Shown here one piece after another: positions 5,483 through 14,148 of a stretch of DNA of 64,000 bases. Numbering within the stretch: position 1 is the stretch's first letter; each line of letters opens with the position of its first letter. The notes under the pieces were generated by a model, which saw only the letters and a list, made by a program, of their open reading frames with translations, ran no database searches and was not told the origin of the DNA. The DNA lies in NCBI RefSeq assembly GCF_900142755.1, contig NZ_FRCA01000006.1, forward strand, positions 162,952 to 226,951, in the 5' to 3' direction. The translations under genes were made by a program, and so were the position numbers. This DNA comes from Halomonas cupida (GTDB lineage: Bacteria > Pseudomonadota > Gammaproteobacteria > Pseudomonadales > Halomonadaceae).

Positions 5483-8068
5483 ATGACACCAATAGAACAA
5501 ACACAGACATGGATTGAAGATAAACCTATATGGTGGAAACACAGCATTAAACTAGCACTTGAACACGGAGAATTAGATCAGAGTGACCTCGATGAAATCT
5601 ACTATATTGCTCGTGTTGAACACCAACTAGTCCACTCAGAAGAATGCTCTACTTCTAGCAGCCACGATTTAGACTTCACCGGACATACTAGTGAACAAGG
5701 AAAAGTCAATCTACTATCATTATCCGAAGTGTATGGTGTTGGTGCTCTTATTGAAAAACAAGTTCTAACATTTTCCAGAGATGGCATCTTCATAGTTTAT
5801 GGTGACAATGGAGCAGGAAAATCCAGCTACTCCAGCATAATGAAAAATTCTTGCCTAACACGCGGTTCGTGCCCCAAAATATTAGGGAATGTATTTGAAC
5901 AAACCAATCCTTCGCCTAGCGCAACGATCAAAATCTTAGTAGACGGGAAGGACGAAACTCACCCTTGGAGCTTGAACTCTTCAAGCATTGCCCCCCTGAA
6001 GGCAATTAGGGTTTTCGATACAGACTCAGCTCATCATTACGTTAACAAAGAGGATGCTCTAGGTTTCAAGCCTTCTGGCTTAAACTTATTAACAGAGCTG
6101 ACTAGAGCCATCAACCAAGTCAAAGCTATTGTTGAAGAAGATATAATACCAGGAAACGGACTTATCTCATTAAAACCAATAAATTCCGAAACCAATACAG
6201 CACAATTCTTCAACGGAATATCTGCCGACACTAAAGAAGAAGATGTGCAAACTCATAGAGCTACGACAGAGGATCTTGAGAATATAGAACCTCTAAGACA
6301 AGAAATTTCAAAAGATAAGCTACAAACACCAGAAAGTCTAAAAGCCAACCTCAATCAACAAAAGCAAATAATAACACCGCTGCAAAGATTTATTAATAAC
6401 GCTTTGAAACCTCTAAGCGATAAAGCTTTTGACAGGCTTAAAGAACTGCAAGAAGATTACAACACAAAGCAGAGAACTGCCGACAAAATAATGCAGGCCA
6501 CTCTACAAGGCCTACCTCTAGAAACTGTTGCAGGTATAAACTGGCAAAGCCTATGGAGTGCAGCAAAAACCTTCATTGAAAACGAGCCGAATTCTCACAA
6601 CTTCCCACCTATCCAAGGTGAAAATTGCCCTCTATGCCTCCAGGAAATCTCAGAGAACAGTAGTAAGCAGCTGGCCTCATTAAATAGTTTCTTGGCCGAC
6701 AATGCTGCTACAGAAGCAAAAAAGGCTCATGACTTATTGAGCAATGCTATAAGAATGATTTCATCACAAGACCTTAGCTTGGAAAACTATAAGGCGGCAC
6801 TAGAAGAATCCAACAAGCTAAAGCCCGGTATAAACGAAAAAATCATAGCTCTGTTTGAAATTTTAGCCGAGCGCCAAAAGATATTTACCACCTCCTCAAA
6901 ATTGCCCGATCTTCAATCCACACTAGATATTTCATCTTCAGTTGACATAAACGCAATATTAAAAAATATTGATGAGCAAATAGAATCAGTTAAAACCAAC
7001 CAAGACTTAGCTGAGCTCATCAAAAGGAAAGAAAAAAATTTACAGGACCTATCAGACAAAAAATATATCAACGATAACCATGAATCAATAGTAAAAAACA
7101 TACGCCGTTATAAAGTCATCAGAAAGATGGAAGCAATAAAGAGTGAATGCAACACTCGCAAAGTTTCCGATCTTTCTTCAAAAATTTACCAGCAAGGAGT
7201 CATAGAACCTATTATCTCTGCTTTCAGGGACGAACTTAGAAAATTTGGATTCACGCGCTTCTCGGTGGATGTTCAAACAAGAAACACCGGAGGACAACAA
7301 CAATTTAAGTTAGCAATCGCAAATGCTGGCGAACCAATAGTTGCTAAAGTTGCTAGCGAGGGGGAACAAAGATGCATTGCAATTGCAGCTTTTTTAGCAG
7401 AGATGAAAGCAGATAACAGACTGTCTGCTGTCATATTCGATGACCCTGTGAACTCACTAAGTCATCAGTGGAGTAGCAAAGTAGCCGCCAGACTTATTTC
7501 AGAATCACTTTCTCGGCAAGTCGTCGTATTTACTCATGACATAGTTTTCTTCAAGCTTTTACTAGAGCAAGCCGAACTCCAAGGAGCCCAGCATGCAAGC
7601 GTCGCATTGGAGCGTTCTAGAAAATTCGCTGGGATAGTAAGGGATAGTGCTCCATGGGAAGCACTAACAACATCAAAGCGCATAAAACATCTAAATACAA
7701 AATTACAAGGTTTAAGGAAGTTGGATAGAGATGGAACTGAAGCTGATTTTCGTCAAGCATCCCGGGCATTTTACGGCTTACTCAGAGAAACTTGGGAACG
7801 ATTAGTTGAGGAAAAATTGCTCAATAAGGTAGTAAGCAGGTTTGAAAGAGGGGTTTACACACAACGCCTATCTCGCCTTGTTGACATTTCAGACGATGAT
7901 ACAGCTAAAGTAGATAATGCAATGGGAAAATGCAGCACCTATTTCACAGGACATGACAGCGCTCCGGCAGTAGGTGATCCGTATCCGACAATAGAAGAAA
8001 TTGAAGATGACCTGAAAAACATCAAAGATTTTCTAGATGAATTACAGGGAAGCCGTAAGAGGACCTGA
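5483..8068 (+). CDS. AAA/ABC-type ATPase with zinc hook, PrrC/RloC-like candidate anticodon nuclease
   Basis: An 861-residue protein. It has a Walker A motif GDNGAGKS (107-114), a long coiled-coil middle (about 250-560) carrying a Rad50-like hook motif CPLC (382-385), an ABC signature-like ASEGEQR (624-630), Walker B AVIFDDP (649-655) and a switch histidine FTHD (H685). This is the layout of the AAA_13 group that includes the phage-defence anticodon nucleases PrrC and RloC. In the C-terminal region, R768, E772 and H824 recall the Arg-Glu-His catalytic set of PrrC (R320, E324, H356): R-x3-E spacing is identical, while the distance to His differs. Its low GC contrasts with the core genes. It is a single-gene unit in a gene-poor island. 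The defence role is inferred. Confidence 0.65.
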   Translation: MTPIEQTQTWIEDKPIWWKHSIKLALEHGELDQSDLDEIYYIARVEHQLVHSEECSTSSSHDLDFTGHTSEQGKVNLLSLSEVYGVGALIEKQVLTFSRDGIFIVYGDNGAGKSSYSSIMKNSCLTRGSCPKILGNVFEQTNPSPSATIKILVDGKDETHPWSLNSSSIAPLKAIRVFDTDSAHHYVNKEDALGFKPSGLNLLTELTRAINQVKAIVEEDIIPGNGLISLKPINSETNTAQFFNGISADTKEEDVQTHRATTEDLENIEPLRQEISKDKLQTPESLKANLNQQKQIITPLQRFINNALKPLSDKAFDRLKELQEDYNTKQRTADKIMQATLQGLPLETVAGINWQSLWSAAKTFIENEPNSHNFPPIQGENCPLCLQEISENSSKQLASLNSFLADNAATEAKKAHDLLSNAIRMISSQDLSLENYKAALEESNKLKPGINEKIIALFEILAERQKIFTTSSKLPDLQSTLDISSSVDINAILKNIDEQIESVKTNQDLAELIKRKEKNLQDLSDKKYINDNHESIVKNIRRYKVIRKMEAIKSECNTRKVSDLSSKIYQQGVIEPIISAFRDELRKFGFTRFSVDVQTRNTGGQQQFKLAIANAGEPIVAKVASEGEQRCIAIAAFLAEMKADNRLSAVIFDDPVNSLSHQWSSKVAARLISESLSRQVVVFTHDIVFFKLLLEQAELQGAQHASVALERSRKFAGIVRDSAPWEALTTSKRIKHLNTKLQGLRKLDRDGTEADFRQASRAFYGLLRETWERLVEEKLLNKVVSRFERGVYTQRLSRLVDISDDDTAKVDNAMGKCSTYFTGHDSAPAVGDPYPTIEEIEDDLKNIKDFLDELQGSRKRT

Positions 8069-8137
8069 CCAGTTCAATACCTCTCCAAAAAGGCGGCCCA
8101 CCAAGCCATGTCAAAACGAGACCTGCTATGGGTCGCT

Positions 8138-8174
8138 CATGAAATCGCCCCTCGCTACGCGGGGCGATTTCATG
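8138..8174. repeat. 14-bp perfect inverted repeat between the ATPase gene and the IS110 remnant
   Basis: The arms at 8138-8151 and 8161-8174 (CATGAAATCGCCCC and its complement) enclose a 9-base loop. The structure lies 70 bases after the ATPase stop. There is no T-run, so it is at best an imperfect terminator. It may be part of the border of the broken insertion sequence. Confidence 0.5.
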
Positions 8175-8195
8175 TTGCCAAGTCCTATCGGATAG

Positions 8196-8656
8196 ACAGC
8201 CGGCCCGGACTTACTGATGAAATTGCCGATTTGGACGTCATGATCAAGGCCATCGTCGATGAGCTGGCACCAGACTTGATGTCGCGCAGAGCAGTAGGTT
8301 ACGCGTCGGCAGCACAGTTGCTGATCACGGCAGGCGACAATCCAGGCCGTTTAGGCTCAGAAGCCAGCTTTGCGGCGCGATGTGGCGTTAGTCACATTCC
8401 CGCTTCGTCAGGCAAGACGCAGCGGCACCGGCTCAACCGGGGCGGCGACCGGGCCGCCAATAGTGCGCTGCATATCATTGCCATCGGGCGACTACGCCTG
8501 GATGCCAACACGCAGGCATACATTGCCCGGCGGGTGGCAGAGGGTCACTCCAAGCTGGAAGCTATCCGCTGTCTGAAACGCTATATCGCCCGGGAGCTGT
8601 ACTATGTGTTGCACAACCGTCACCGGGAGATCAATCAGACCCAAATCGCCACTTGA
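8196..8656 (+). pseudogene. IS110-family transposase, C-terminal remnant
   Basis: From about 8196 the frame reads the C-terminal Transposase_20 (IS116/IS110/IS902) domain: LTDEIADLD, then AAQLLITAGDNPGRLGSEAS, FAARCGVSHIPASSGKTQRH and RLNRGGDRAANSALH, ending near ARELYYVLH. The N-terminal DEDD catalytic domain is absent, and the frame runs into unrelated sequence upstream. So only about 150 codons of a roughly 340-400 codon transposase remain. I see no matching second end. From 8657 to 8833 nothing further is recognisable. Confidence 0.8.
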
Positions 8657-8833
8657 CACTTAGAAGGGCGTCCAGGGTAGTCCATATGGCAGGGCCCGAA
8701 TTCAACCGAGGCTGTGGTGCCACCGGATGCAGCAGAGCATGAGCTGTCGAGGGAACGTTCCGCTAAATCTCATCCCTGTTATCCAACTTTCCATCTACCT
8801 GAGTTTTTTCAGTGCACAAGCGCTTTGAACAAC

Positions 8834-9955
8834 TTAATAACTCATCCACTCTCGAACATAATCAAACGTTTCTTTGGAAACATCTTGATTATGTCCGGCC
8901 TTTATCTCACTTATATGATACTTACCATCATTCTTCTTTAGTTCTAGGGTTGCTCTTTCAGGATAAAGAACAGAAAACAGAACTGAATTACCAGAAGCCG
9001 CTTTTTCCACATATACGGCGGCACAGTTCTTCATAAACCTAGCCTCCTCAATCAGTTGATTGGCAGACGATATCCATACTATATGATCATTCTCTGGAAG
9101 ACTACACTCAGGGAAATTTAAATCTGGATCATAAAATTCTTTTGACTTATTCATCTTAATAACCCATGCATCATGAAGCCTTTTAAGATCAGCTTCACTT
9201 TTACATTTAACAACTAGTTTTTTCGCATTTTTAAAACTCAAAGACTCACCCAATCGCACAGTATCTTCTGCAATTTTATACAAATCACCTATAGCTTCAA
9301 GGCTATGACATAGTTTCACCCTATTTCTCTCAAAAAAATCCTTCAGAAAAATAGCCCCAGAAACCAAGCCCCTCCTATCACTTACATATACCGCTTGTAT
9401 AGGAACACTGTCCCAGTGCCTAAATTTTGCCATTAAATCAGGTTTAATCAAAGATGCCTTAACAACGTCCAGCTCAAACCTATTACCTTCAAACAACAAT
9501 ATTTTTTTTAAAAAACTTACTGAACCAGCAACAGCTTCGCCTGCGATAAACTTGACAATTTCCTGTCGCTTCATCCCCAACAACCTTACAACATCACTAC
9601 TATTTGCATTATAAGAGCAGAGAAAGTCAACCATAAGCCAAAGCAATACTTTATTGGAGAAGAACATCTGCAGGCCTCTTCGACTGATCACGCATGCTCT
9701 CACAAGCCCCACCTGCATAACTTCAAATTCCAGCAACTCTCTTTTAACATCGTATTGCAAACCGTCAAAATCATCATATAAATTAAAAGAAAATCTACTG
9801 TCACCATTCTTATCAAATACCATAACACCCGGATCAAAAAAAGAGAATTTTTCTCCATAAGACTCTCCTTCAACAAGAACATCACCATCTAAAAACTCAA
9901 TAGAAAAATCAATATCCAAATAAGGAGAATAATCCACCACTATCTTATTAGGCAT
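8834..9955 (-). CDS. PcfJ-like domain protein
   Basis: A 373-residue protein. The last 100 residues read like a PcfJ domain: WISSANQLIEEARFMKNC, then AAVYVEKAASGNSVLFSVL, ATLELKK and ISEIKAGHNQDV. The first 130 residues are a beta-rich domain (MPNKIVVDYSPYLDIDF) and the middle is helical. PcfJ proteins occur on conjugative plasmids, phages and islands; their biochemical role is not established. I chose the ATG at 9955 over a GTG at 9967 because GAAGGG lies 11 bases before it and too close to the GTG. It follows the small membrane-protein gene with almost no gap, so the two act as a unit. The base composition is AT-rich. Confidence 0.6.
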   Translation of the reverse strand: MPNKIVVDYSPYLDIDFSIEFLDGDVLVEGESYGEKFSFFDPGVMVFDKNGDSRFSFNLYDDFDGLQYDVKRELLEFEVMQVGLVRACVISRRGLQMFFSNKVLLWLMVDFLCSYNANSSDVVRLLGMKRQEIVKFIAGEAVAGSVSFLKKILLFEGNRFELDVVKASLIKPDLMAKFRHWDSVPIQAVYVSDRRGLVSGAIFLKDFFERNRVKLCHSLEAIGDLYKIAEDTVRLGESLSFKNAKKLVVKCKSEADLKRLHDAWVIKMNKSKEFYDPDLNFPECSLPENDHIVWISSANQLIEEARFMKNCAAVYVEKAASGNSVLFSVLYPERATLELKKNDGKYHISEIKAGHNQDVSKETFDYVREWMSY

Positions 9956-9957
9956 TT

Positions 9958-10326
9958 TTACTGGCACCCTTCAATAGCTTCCCTAAGCTTTGATATCAAT
10001 TCATTTAACTCTCGCTCCTGCTCAGATGTAAAAGCAACCGAAAAATTATCTCTCGTAACCTCCAACTCCAACAACCTTGATTTAGCCAGCACGATGCTAA
10101 CTTCATTGATATTATCAACAGCCTCTCTACCATCTTGAGCAAGTTTTCCTAGCTCGACCTCTACAAACCCTAGCTTTGCTTTCCCTGACTCCCCTTTAAT
10201 CAGTCTATCGGCAATTTTCGAAATCGTTCCCCTCAAAAAAAACACTGAAAAAAGCGCGACAGCAGGCCATGAAAAAAACATTTTCAAAAAGCTTTCAGCG
10301 ACTTCCAAAAAACTAGCAACAGTCAT
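9958..10326 (-). CDS. small membrane protein with coiled coil, partner of the PcfJ-like protein
   Basis: A 122-residue protein. One transmembrane segment lies at about residues 16-32 (FFSWPAVALFSVFFLRG). A basic stretch (KIADRLIKGESGKAKLG) and a long acidic coiled coil (about 50-122) follow, presumably cytoplasmic. Its stop is 3 bases before the ATG of the PcfJ-like gene. No family is recognised. A palindrome at 10386-10400 (ATACCTT-A-AAGGTAT) in the upstream leader could be an operator. Confidence 0.55.
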   Translation of the reverse strand: MTVASFLEVAESFLKMFFSWPAVALFSVFFLRGTISKIADRLIKGESGKAKLGFVEVELGKLAQDGREAVDNINEVSIVLAKSRLLELEVTRDNFSVAFTSEQERELNELISKLREAIEGCQ

Positions 10327-10385
10327 TTAAACATCCCATTCAAGAGAAACTCACTAGAAAAAATTCAACATAACGCCTAAGCTAG

Positions 10386-10400
10386 ATACCTTAAAGGTAT
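10386..10400. promoter_or_regulatory. palindrome upstream of the membrane-protein/PcfJ-like operon
   Basis: ATACCTT-A-AAGGTAT, a perfect 15-bp odd palindrome 60-75 bases before the start of the membrane-protein gene. The position fits a repressor site overlapping the promoter of the two-gene unit. Elsewhere in the gap from 10327 to 10853 I see only the structure at 10629-10678 and the guaA terminator. Confidence 0.3.
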
Positions 10401-10628
10401 AAAGATAAAAATATATCTCATTCATCAGAACCACGGCATAAATTCCAGTAGAAAATTATAATCCATTCCCCAAAAAAAAATGCACCATTAATCCTTATGT
10501 ATCGTATAACGTTATTTTAACGAATAATGCATAATGCCATAAGAAGCGAATGTTTTAACACGCGCAACGTAAAAAATCAGCTCGACTAACGCTACTGGCT
10601 AAAACGATCTACGAGTGTGACCGAAAAA

Positions 10629-10678
10629 TCGCATGGATAGACACTCTACCGTCAGGGGACGGCATCTTTTCCATGCGA
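10629..10678. other. 50-base foldable structure near the end of guaA
   Basis: An outer stem TCGCATGGA/TCCATGCGA (10629-10637 with 10670-10678) encloses an inner hairpin CCGTC-AGGG-GACGG (10649-10662). It lies between the island and guaA. It may be a terminator-like or recombination-related fold; no function can be assigned. Confidence 0.3.
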
Positions 10679-10770
10679 CTCCCATCATGCTGCGCTTTCT
10701 GCTCCGCTCTATCGACCGCAGTCTCACCGACTTAAGCCTAGTTAATCTTAGCCGAACTACGTTCGGCAAT

Positions 10771-10799
10771 AAAAAAAGCCTGCCGATAACGGCAGGCTT
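10771..10799 (-). terminator. intrinsic terminator of guaBA
   Basis: A 10-bp stem (10776-10785 with 10790-10799, loop ATAA) is followed on the minus strand by a run of T. It is about 55 bases beyond the guaA stop. A second hairpin GCCGAAC-TAC-GTTCGGC (10751-10767) lies just beyond. Confidence 0.8.
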
Positions 10800-10853
10800 G
10801 TGTATGACGTGGGAGGTGCGGCAAGACTAGGTCTCATCCGCTTCCCCAGACGA

Positions 10854-12431
10854 TCATTCCCACTCAATAGTCGCAGGCGGCTTGCTTGATACGTCGTAGG
10901 TCACCCGTGATACACCGGCCAGCTCGTTGATGATGCGGTTGGAGACCTTCTCCAGCAGCTCATAGGGCAGGTGCGCCCAACGGGCGGTCATGAAGTCGAT
11001 GGTCTCGACGGCGCGCAGGGCGATGACCCACTCGTAACGACGACCATCGCCGACCACACCCACCGACTTGACCGGCAGGAAGACGGCAAAGGCCTGGCTG
11101 GTCTTCTCGTACCAGCCGGCAGCGCGCAGCTCCTCGATGAAGATGGCATCGGCTTCGCGCAGGATGTCGGCGTATTCCTTCTTCACTTCGCCAAGGATAC
11201 GCACCCCCAGACCCGGCCCCGGGAAGGGATGGCGATAGACCATGTCATAGGGCAGGCCCAGCTCGAGGCCGAGTTTACGCACCTCGTCCTTGAACAGCTC
11301 GCGCAGCGGCTCAACCAGCTTGAGCTTCATGTCCTCGGGCAGGCCGCCGACATTGTGGTGGGACTTGATCACGTGCGCCTTGCCGGTCTTGGAGGCGGCA
11401 GACTCGATCACATCGGGATAGATGGTGCCCTGAGCCAGGAACTCGACGCCATCGATCTTCGAGGATTCTTCATCGAACACATCGATGAAGGTGTTGCCGA
11501 TGATCTTGCGCTTCTGCTCCGGGTCGTTCTCGCCCTTGAGCTTGTCGAGGAACAGCTGCTCGGAATCGGAACGGATGACGCGCACACCCATGTGCTGGGC
11601 GAAGGTTTCCATGACCTGGTCACCTTCGTTCTTGCGCAACAGGCCGTTGTCGACGAAGACACAGGTCAACTGATCGCCGATGGCCTTGTGCAGCAGTGCC
11701 GCGACTACCGAGGAATCGACACCACCGGACAGGCCCAGCAGCACATGGCGATCACCAACCTGAGCACGCACCCGCGCGATCTGGTCCTCGATGATCTGCG
11801 CCGGCGTCCAGTTGCACTCGCTCTGGCAGATATCCACCACGAAGTGCTCGAGGATGCGTTGGCCCTGCAGGGTGTGAGTCACCTCAGGATGGAACTGCAC
11901 GCCGTAGAAGCGCTTCTCCTCCCAGCTCATGGCAGCAATCGGGCAGCTCGGCGTGGAGGCGGTAACGGTGAAGGTCGCCGGTGCCTCGGCTACCTTGTCG
12001 CCATGGCTCATCCACACGTCCAGCAGACCACGACCGGTCTCGGTATCGACGTGATCCTTGATGTCCTTGAACAGTGCCGTCTCGGCATCGAGACGGATCT
12101 GGGCGTAGCCGAACTCACGCTTGTTGGAACCGGCTACCTTGCCACCAAGCTGCTCGGCCATGGTCTGCATGCCGTAGCAGATACCGAGGATCGGCAGGCC
12201 CATCTCGAACACACAGGCGGGTGCGCGCGGTGAGTCCAGTTCGGTCACCGACTCCGGACCACCGGCGAGGATGATACCGTTGGGCTGATACTCGCGGATT
12301 TCCTCTTCGCTGATATCGAAGGCGCGAACCTCGGAGTAAACGCCGATCTCGCGAACACGACGGGCAATCAGCTGGGTGTACTGGGATCCGAAGTCGAGGA
12401 TCAGGATCTTGTGGGCGTGAATGTCGCTCAT
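10854..12431 (-). CDS. guaA: GMP synthase (glutamine-hydrolysing)
   Basis: A 525-residue two-domain enzyme that aminates XMP to GMP with glutamine and ATP. The glutaminase domain (1-200) shows the nucleophile loop [15 protein letters not shown] and the histidine/glutamate segment [13 protein letters not shown]. The ATP-pyrophosphatase domain begins with the P-loop [18 protein letters not shown]. The C-terminus KPPATIEWE is the conserved dimerisation end. The length matches E. coli GuaA. It follows guaB in the usual guaBA order, with a 110-base spacer that contains a palindrome. Its 3' end borders the accessory island. Confidence 0.97.
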   Translation of the reverse strand: MSDIHAHKILILDFGSQYTQLIARRVREIGVYSEVRAFDISEEEIREYQPNGIILAGGPESVTELDSPRAPACVFEMGLPILGICYGMQTMAEQLGGKVAGSNKREFGYAQIRLDAETALFKDIKDHVDTETGRGLLDVWMSHGDKVAEAPATFTVTASTPSCPIAAMSWEEKRFYGVQFHPEVTHTLQGQRILEHFVVDICQSECNWTPAQIIEDQIARVRAQVGDRHVLLGLSGGVDSSVVAALLHKAIGDQLTCVFVDNGLLRKNEGDQVMETFAQHMGVRVIRSDSEQLFLDKLKGENDPEQKRKIIGNTFIDVFDEESSKIDGVEFLAQGTIYPDVIESAASKTGKAHVIKSHHNVGGLPEDMKLKLVEPLRELFKDEVRKLGLELGLPYDMVYRHPFPGPGLGVRILGEVKKEYADILREADAIFIEELRAAGWYEKTSQAFAVFLPVKSVGVVGDGRRYEWVIALRAVETIDFMTARWAHLPYELLEKVSNRIINELAGVSRVTYDVSSKPPATIEWE

Positions 12432-12484
12432 GAAGGCTTACCTGCGGAAAAGAGACCGAAAGAGGAAAGTGACCGAAAGCGAAA

Positions 12485-12513
12485 AGCTGGAAGCGGTAAT
12501 ACCGCTTCCAGCT
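12485..12513 (-). terminator. palindromic hairpin between guaB and guaA
   Basis: Two 14-base arms (12485-12498 and 12500-12513) pair perfectly around a single central base. On the minus strand the hairpin is followed by TTTTCG. It sits 29 bases after the guaB stop and 54 bases before guaA, so it could cause partial termination or processing that sets guaA below guaB. Confidence 0.5.
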
Positions 12514-12541
12514 CATTGATGTCGTGCCGTTGGCTCAACGC

Positions 12542-14011
12542 TTACCCGACACGGTAGTTGGGCGCTTCCTTGGTGATCTGGACATCGTGAACATGAGACT
12601 CGTTGAAGCCGGCACCGGTGATCTTGACGAACTCCGGCCTGGTACGCATCTCGTCGACGGTGGTGCAACCGGTGTAGCCCATGGAGGCCCGCAGACCGCC
12701 CATCAACTGGTGAACGATGGCGCTCATCATGCCCTTGTAGGGTACCCGGCCTTCGATGCCCTCCGGCACCAGCTTCTCGACACCGTCATCCTTGTCCTGG
12801 AAGTAGCGGTCGCTGGAGCCCTGGGTCTGCGCCATGGCGCCCATCGAGCCCATGCCACGGTAGGCCTTGTAGGTACGACCCTGGAACAGCTCCACTTCAC
12901 CCGGAGCCTCCTCGGTACCCGCCAGCAGGCCACCGACCATGATGCAGCTGGCACCCGCGGCCACCGCCTTGGCGATGTCACCGGAGAAGCGCACGCCACC
13001 ATCGGCGATCAGCGGAATATCGAACTCCTTGAGCGCCTCGGCAACGTTGGATACGGCACTGATCTGCGGTACACCCACGCCGGCCACGATACGAGTGGTA
13101 CAGATCGAGCCGGGGCCGATACCGACCTTGACCGCATCCGCGCCAGCCTCAGCCAGCGCTCTGGCGGCAGCGGCCGTGGCAATGTTGCCACCGATAACCT
13201 GAATCTTCGGGAAGTGCTCCTTGACCCAGCGCACACGCTCGATCACGCCTCTGGAGTGACCATGCGCGGTATCCACGACGATCGCATCAACACCGGCTTC
13301 AGCCAGAGCCGCCACACGATCCGGGGTTTCCGGTCCAGTACCCACTGCAGCCCCTACCAGCAGGCGACCATCGGCATCCTTGGCAGCGCTGGGGAAGGTA
13401 CGTGCCTTCTCGATATCCTGGAAGGTGACCAGACCACGCAGGTGGAAGTCGTCGTTGACGATCAGCATCTTCTCGACACGATGCTCCTGCATCTTGCCCT
13501 TGATGACATCCAGGGGCGTGCCTTCCGCCACCGTCACCAGACGCTCACGCGGGGTCATGATGTCAGCCACGCTATCGCCGTGGTTGGGCTGGAAGCGCAT
13601 GTCACGTTCGGTCACCAGGCCGACCAGTAGCTCTCCCTCGACCACAGGAAAACCAGAGAAACCGTTTTCCTTCGCCATGGCCAGCAGGTCTGCCAGCTTG
13701 GCCTTGGGCCCAACGGTGACCGGGTCCTTGACGATGACACTCTCGTGCTTCTTGACCTTGCGGACTTCCGTGGCCTGCTGAGCGATGCTCATGCTCTTGT
13801 GGATGATACCGATGCCACCTTCCTGCGCCATGGCAATCGCCAGACGAGCTTCGGTAACAGTATCCATGGCAGCGGAAGCGAGGGGAATGTTGAGGAAGAG
13901 ATCTCGGGTCAGGCGGGTCCGGAGGCTGACATCCTTGGGCAGGACTTCGGAGTAGCCGGGAACCAGCAATACGTCGTCAAACGTAAGCGCTTCTTGGGCC
14001 ATACGTAGCAT
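12542..14011 (-). CDS. guaB: IMP dehydrogenase
   Basis: A 489-residue enzyme that oxidises IMP to XMP with NAD, the rate-limiting step of guanine nucleotide synthesis. It has the start [20 protein letters not shown], two CBS domains at about 95-205 (e.g. [20 protein letters not shown]), the catalytic-cysteine loop [20 protein letters not shown], and the flap region [13 protein letters not shown] chose the ATG at 14011, matching the E. coli start; an in-frame ATG four codons upstream is possible. It leads the guaBA operon. Confidence 0.95.
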   Translation of the reverse strand: MLRMAQEALTFDDVLLVPGYSEVLPKDVSLRTRLTRDLFLNIPLASAAMDTVTEARLAIAMAQEGGIGIIHKSMSIAQQATEVRKVKKHESVIVKDPVTVGPKAKLADLLAMAKENGFSGFPVVEGELLVGLVTERDMRFQPNHGDSVADIMTPRERLVTVAEGTPLDVIKGKMQEHRVEKMLIVNDDFHLRGLVTFQDIEKARTFPSAAKDADGRLLVGAAVGTGPETPDRVAALAEAGVDAIVVDTAHGHSRGVIERVRWVKEHFPKIQVIGGNIATAAAARALAEAGADAVKVGIGPGSICTTRIVAGVGVPQISAVSNVAEALKEFDIPLIADGGVRFSGDIAKAVAAGASCIMVGGLLAGTEEAPGEVELFQGRTYKAYRGMGSMGAMAQTQGSSDRYFQDKDDGVEKLVPEGIEGRVPYKGMMSAIVHQLMGGLRASMGYTGCTTVDEMRTRPEFVKITGAGFNESHVHDVQITKEAPNYRVG

Positions 14012-14061
14012 AATCGGCAACACCCACTGAGCTGGTGAGGGAGGGAAGAAGTTAATCGCCC

Positions 14062-14091
14062 ATTATAACGTTTTTTGCCGTTTTCTGGCAA
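14062..14091 (-). promoter_or_regulatory. promoter of guaBA
   Basis: On the minus strand TTGCCA (14091-14086) and TATAAT (14067-14062) are spaced by 18 bases. The perfect -10 box lies about 50 bases upstream of the guaB start. Confidence 0.65.
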
Positions 14092-14148
14092 TGTGCCGTA
14101 GCGATCACGACCTCCCCTGCCATGGCGGGGCTCCACGACGACGCTGAC

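Noticed and set aside
10854..10880. A direct repeat of the guaA 3' end at the far side of the island
   Set aside because: I looked for the guaA end sequence in 1-10.8 kb and found no second copy by eye, so no attachment site is annotated.
10971..12233. A 420-codon plus-strand frame opposite guaA
   Set aside because: Antisense shadow of guaA, rich in His, Asp, Leu and Gly as expected from the complement of high-GC coding DNA.
12524..13630. A 368-codon plus-strand frame opposite guaB
   Set aside because: Antisense shadow of guaB, which is complete and recognisable.
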